In this document: positions 43,087 to 49,220 of the stretch, in pieces | Numbering within the stretch: the first letter of the stretch is position 1 | Layout of the letters: the number at the start of each line of letters is the position of its first letter | Assembly (NCBI RefSeq): GCF_947036865.1 | Contig: NZ_CAMQSF010000026.1 | Coordinates: 1 to 49,220 of the forward strand | Source of the DNA: an uncultured Caulobacter sp. | GTDB lineage: Bacteria > Pseudomonadota > Alphaproteobacteria > Caulobacterales > Caulobacteraceae | Direction of reading: 5' to 3' | DNA length: 49,220 bases | Made by a program: the position numbers and the translations under genes | The notes under the pieces: generated by a model | Database searches by the model: none | Told to the model about the DNA's origin: nothing | What the model saw: only the letters and a program-made list of their open reading frames with translations

Positions 43087-43197
43087 TCCTCCCCCGCAGG
43101 GGGAGGGGGACCACGAAGTGGTGGAGGGGGCAGCCCCGCCATCGCCGAGCTACCCCCTCCGTCCCTGCGGGACACCTCCCCCGGAGGGGGAGGAGCT
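43087..43197. repeat. palindromic intergenic repeat, family A, between rpoB and rpoC
   Basis: CTCCCCCGCAGGGGGAGG and CCTCCCCCGGAGGGGGAGG outer arms, inner GACCACGAAGTGGTGGAGGG and complement CCCCTCCGTCCC. It occupies most of the 167-base gap, so the rpoBC message must carry it. It could stabilise or partly terminate the transcript and set the beta to beta-prime ratio. Confidence 0.82.
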
Positions 43198-43250
43198 AGG
43201 TCATCACTACTCGAAATTTTTCGCGGGACGCCCCCGCAGAAGGAACCAAG

Positions 43251-47441
<4,191 letters not shown>

Positions 47442-47467
47442 GCGGTCTTCGCTTTCATGGACGACGG

Positions 47468-47498
47468 AAAGGCCCGGGGGAGACCCCGGGCCTTTTTC
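47468..47498 (+). terminator. intrinsic terminator after rpoC
   Basis: AAAGGCCCGGGG-GAGA-CCCCGGGCCTTT is a perfect stem with a four-base loop followed by a T-run, 27 bases after the rpoC stop. Confidence 0.93.
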
Positions 47499-47512
47499 GT
47501 TCCTCCCTAAAC

Positions 47513-47642
47513 CCGTTTTCCCCGGCGAATGCCGGGGCCCAGATCGAACCCACGGGCCCTACGCGAGGCGCTCGGCCCGATCTCGCGTCATCCCCAGCCG
47601 CTCCGGATGAATCTGGGCACCGGCATTCGCCGGGGAGAGCGG
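47513..47642. repeat. palindromic intergenic repeat, family B, copy 1
   Basis: Long inverted repeat with arms CCCCGGCGAATGCCGGGG-CCCAGAT and ATCTGGG-CACCGGCATTCGCCGGGG; each arm can also fold locally. The second half includes CAGCCGCTCCGGATGA. A sister copy lies at 48307-48433. It follows the rpoC terminator. Confidence 0.85.
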
Positions 47643-47661
47643 GGGAGGAGGCGTGAGCGCA

Positions 47662-47704
47662 GCCTCCAAGAGATTTAAGGACGCCCCTCGACCTAGGAGG
47701 TCGA
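47662..47704. repeat. CTCCAAGAGATTTAAGG hairpin module, copy
   Basis: GCCTCCAAGAGATTTAAGGA followed by TCGACCT-AGG-AGGTCGA (47688-47704). The same module is at 48491-48531 with stem CCGACCT/AGGTCGG, and inverted at 36349-36390. The closing base pair changes from C-G to T-A while pairing is kept. Confidence 0.7.
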
Positions 47705-47751
47705 GCGAGAAACCCGTAGCCTCTCAAGGCGTCGCACCGGAAGCCCCCCAC

Positions 47752-48042
47752 TCATATGCACGGGCCGTGCCCCCAGTCGCACATGTATCCAAACAGAAGG
47801 AAGACCGCTGGCGAAACGAGGGCGAACGGCGCTCCCAAAAGCGTCCATGCGCCGAGCCATCGGTATCGTTTGACGGCGAGGACCACGAAGGCCAGCCAGA
47901 TAGCCGACGCCGTCAAGAATACGACCGGGAGGGTCCAACCGAGCCAGACTATGAGCGGCGAACTGGACAACAGGCCCGCGCCGAGCGATGTGGCGGCGGC
48001 GGCGAAGCTTCCTCCGAATATGATCCGCCTACCGAGTTTCAT
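47752..48042 (-). CDS. small membrane protein of unknown function (96 aa)
   Basis: 96 residues with three hydrophobic segments: FGGSFAAAATSLGAGLL, PLIVWLGWTLPVVFLTASAI running into WLAFVVLAV, and WTLLGAPFALVSPAVFLLFG. A short basic loop (KRYRW) separates the last two. It ends with CDWGHGPCI, giving two cysteines. Codon use is less G/C-biased at third positions (ATA, AAA, CGA, GGA, TTG) than in its neighbours, which hints at foreign origin. The ATG at 48042 has a weak GAGACG upstream. No family is recognised. It sits inside a repeat island. Confidence 0.55.
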   Translation of the reverse strand: MKLGRRIIFGGSFAAAATSLGAGLLSSSPLIVWLGWTLPVVFLTASAIWLAFVVLAVKRYRWLGAWTLLGAPFALVSPAVFLLFGYMCDWGHGPCI

Positions 48043-48123
48043 CGTTTTCGTCTCGGGGTGCTCCGATGGAGGGCATTGTGCTCGCCAATCGATAACGCTC
48101 GCTTACCTAAGGTGGTGGATGTC

Positions 48124-48246
48124 TCCCTTCCCCCTGGATGGGGGAAGGGTCGGGGATGGGGGTGACCTGCGGAGGCTAGTCCCCGCGCGGCGTCCGCCGC
48201 CGCATCACCCCCACCCCTGCCCCTCCCCCATCGGAGGGGGAGGGGA
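48124..48246. repeat. palindromic intergenic repeat, family A, copy 6
   Basis: CCCTTCCCCCTGGATGGGGG and CCCCTCCCCCATCGGAGGGGG outer arms, GGGGATGGGGGTGA / TCACCCCCACCCC inner arms, with a degenerate centre (CGCGCGGCGTCCGCCGCCGC). It lies upstream of the small membrane protein gene. Confidence 0.78.
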
Positions 48247-48306
48247 CGTGCTCCCGAGGGGCCATCAACACTCAACGCTAAAACAGCCTTCGTTCAGCCT
48301 CTACAT

Positions 48307-48433
48307 CCGTCTCCCCGGCGAACGCCGGGGCCCAGATCGAACCCGCTAGCATCGGAGCGCTGGCGATGCGGCATGGCGCGTCCGCCCCAGCCGCTCCGGA
48401 TGAATCTGGGCCCCGGCGTTCGCCGGGGAGAAC
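48307..48433. repeat. palindromic intergenic repeat, family B, copy 2
   Basis: CCCCGGCGAACGCCGGGG-CCCAGAT pairs with ATCTGGG-CCCCGGCGTTCGCCGGGG. Relative to copy 1 (47513), the loop base T in the left arm is C and the matching A in the right arm is G, so complementarity between arms is kept. CAGCCGCTCCGGATGAATCTGGG is otherwise shared with copy 1. Confidence 0.85.
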
Positions 48434-48453
48434 GGGGGGAGGGTGCGTGAGCG

Positions 48454-48540
48454 ACCTTCTCCCCCGGAGAAGGAGCCCTGCACGCTGCGGCCTCCAAGAG
48501 ATTTAAGGATCGCACCGACCTGGGAGGTCGGCTTTCGAGC
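48454..48540. repeat. composite repeat module, right copy
   Basis: CTTCTCC-CCC-GGAGAAG hairpin, then AGCCCTGCACGCTGCGGCC, the CTCCAAGAGATTTAAGGA segment, and the CCGACCT-GGG-AGGTCGG hairpin (48515-48531). It is the inverse of 36349-36407 plus 36522-36535, but lacks the palindromic stretch found between those parts at 36 kb. Confidence 0.75.
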
Positions 48541-48557
48541 CAAGTCGGACAGCGCGG

Positions 48558-48750
48558 GAAGCCCCTCTCTCTTAGAGAGAGGGAGGGGCCCAAGCGAAGC
48601 TTGGGAGGGTGAGTGGTTACGCCGTCAGCCGGCGTGCCGGCACATGGATCCAAGCAGCGCCAGAAGCATCCTCGGGCTTCGCCTACCCTCTCACCCTCCC
48701 ACGCCTGCGGCGCGGGCCCCTCCCTCTCTCCATGAGAGAGGTTTCCTTGT
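48558..48750. repeat. palindromic repeat, family A, long form, right copy of inverted pair
   Basis: Reverse complement of 36132-36322 with almost no difference over about 190 bases, including the non-palindromic interior CACATGGATCCAAGCAGCGC. The pair faces inward and outward around vapBC, the BNR-repeat gene, rpoB and rpoC, about 12.4 kb apart. Confidence 0.88.
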
Positions 48751-48825
48751 GCCCGCTCCCCACCCATCCCGGGCATCACGTTTCATCGCCGCGCGCGACC
48801 TCTCGGAGCACCTGAGGCCCCCGGC

Positions 48826-49220
48826 TCAGCGCCCCTGGCCCGCCTTCTTCTGCAGCTCCAAGAACTTCCGCGCCCGGGCTTCGTTGTCCTCGTCGCGGCG
48901 CTTGCCGTTGATCACGTCCTGGCGCGGCCGGCCCAGGCCGTCCTGCTCCGCGCCCAGCACGAAGGGAATCTCTTTCATCGTGCCGGGGTGCTCCTTGCTG
49001 CGATGGTCGACGCCCGGCCCCATCGAGCTCTCCTTGTACCGGCGATAGGCCTCCTGGGACGCCGCCGCGGCGTCGAGGGCCTGGCGCTTGGCCGGGTCCA
49101 GGCCCGAGAGCGGGTCGCCCTTGGCCTTGGCCGCGCCGAACCGCTCGTCGCAGGTCTCGCGCTCGCGACGGGTCAGGCCCACGACGTCGGCGCTGAGGCA
49201 GCCGGTGGTGGCGCGCAGGG
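48826..49220 (-). CDS. hypothetical protein, N-terminus beyond window edge
   Basis: At least 131 residues of a leftward gene whose start lies past the right edge; the frame is open through the last base (LRATTGCLSADVVGLTRRER). The visible part is hydrophilic and charged (ETCDERFGAAKAKGDPLSGLDPAKRQALDAAA, then KFLELQKKAGQGR), with single cysteines in TGC and ETCDERF. The ETCDERFG-type motif and the Lys/Asp/Arg-rich tail resemble secreted or periplasmic small proteins of Caulobacterales, but I cannot name a family. A GTG at 49182 could be an internal start, but the upstream frame is just as coding-like. Confidence 0.65.
   Translation of the reverse strand, partial: LRATTGCLSADVVGLTRRERETCDERFGAAKAKGDPLSGLDPAKRQALDAAAASQEAYRRYKESSMGPGVDHRSKEHPGTMKEIPFVLGAEQDGLGRPRQDVINGKRRDEDNEARARKFLELQKKAGQGR

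Noticed and set aside
47653..48349. Two 170-197-residue plus-strand frames in the repeat island
   Set aside because: They cross repeats and the opposite membrane-protein frame; composition is Arg/Pro/Ser noise without motifs.

Overview
The window looks like the chromosome of a Caulobacter species or a close relative (Caulobacterales, Alphaproteobacteria). The DNA is very GC-rich with strong G/C preference at third codon positions. It carries a complete Tad/Flp pilus locus (pilA, cpaA-cpaH) whose 59-residue pilin is Caulobacter-like. TTAA-N7-TTAA-type sites, the motif bound by the cell-cycle regulator CtrA, lie upstream of pilA and cpaB, and a CcrM-type GAATC site lies near cpaB. The tRNA-Trp promoter fits the Caulobacter housekeeping pattern. 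I cannot fix the species from sequence alone.

Layout: (1) 1-10.7 kb is a mixed metabolic and envelope region: a short-chain dehydrogenase, a DUF1003 membrane protein coupled to a nitrilase-type hydrolase, two tiny proteins (one acidic, one secreted and histidine-rich), a CPBP membrane protease, a divergent pair of DJ-1-fold proteins (a GlxA-type AraC regulator and an isonitrile-hydratase-like enzyme), a DODA-type dioxygenase, a membrane acyltransferase, a tyrosine phosphatase and an Atg22/UMF1-type transporter. (2) 10.7-22.7 kb is the Tad pilus locus. Two TadE-like pseudopilins and a CpaC-N-domain protein run leftward; pilA, cpaA and cpaBCDEFGH run rightward; a 65-residue pilin-like gene with its own sigma-54-like promoter closes the locus. 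(3) 22.7-27.0 kb holds a secreted clan-A-type glycoside hydrolase, ferredoxin-NADP reductase, a lipoprotein and a disordered small protein. (4) 27.0-47.5 kb is the tRNA-Trp-secE-nusG / rplKA / rplJL / rpoB / rpoC cluster. It is split by accessory genes: two vapBC toxin-antitoxin pairs, a flavoprotein, an alpha/beta-hydrolase fused to a HIT domain, DUF2165, a BNR-repeat protein and DUF1328. (5) 47.5-49.2 kb is a repeat island with one small membrane protein, then a gene cut off by the window edge.

How it works together: CpaA should process PilA and perhaps the TadE-like proteins; CpaB, CpaC and CpaD form the periplasmic/outer-membrane channel; CpaE localises the machine; CpaF powers it; CpaG and CpaH form the inner-membrane platform. 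The secE-to-rpoC genes supply translocation, transcription elongation, the ribosomal L1, L11 and L7/L12 stalks, and RNA polymerase. Clear intrinsic terminators after nusG, rplA, rplL and rpoC show that the ribosomal/polymerase cluster is cut into separate transcription units.

The intergenic DNA is unusually rich in palindromic repeat elements (at least thirteen). The most notable are two near-identical copies of a roughly 190-base element in opposite orientation at 36.1 and 48.6 kb that bracket rpoBC. Each has the same companion hairpin module, and one copy appears to hold an extra palindromic insert. The best candidates for new biology are the sigma-54-associated orphan pilin-like gene, the hydrolase-HIT fusion, the nested inverted repeats around rpoBC, and the secreted histidine-rich microprotein.
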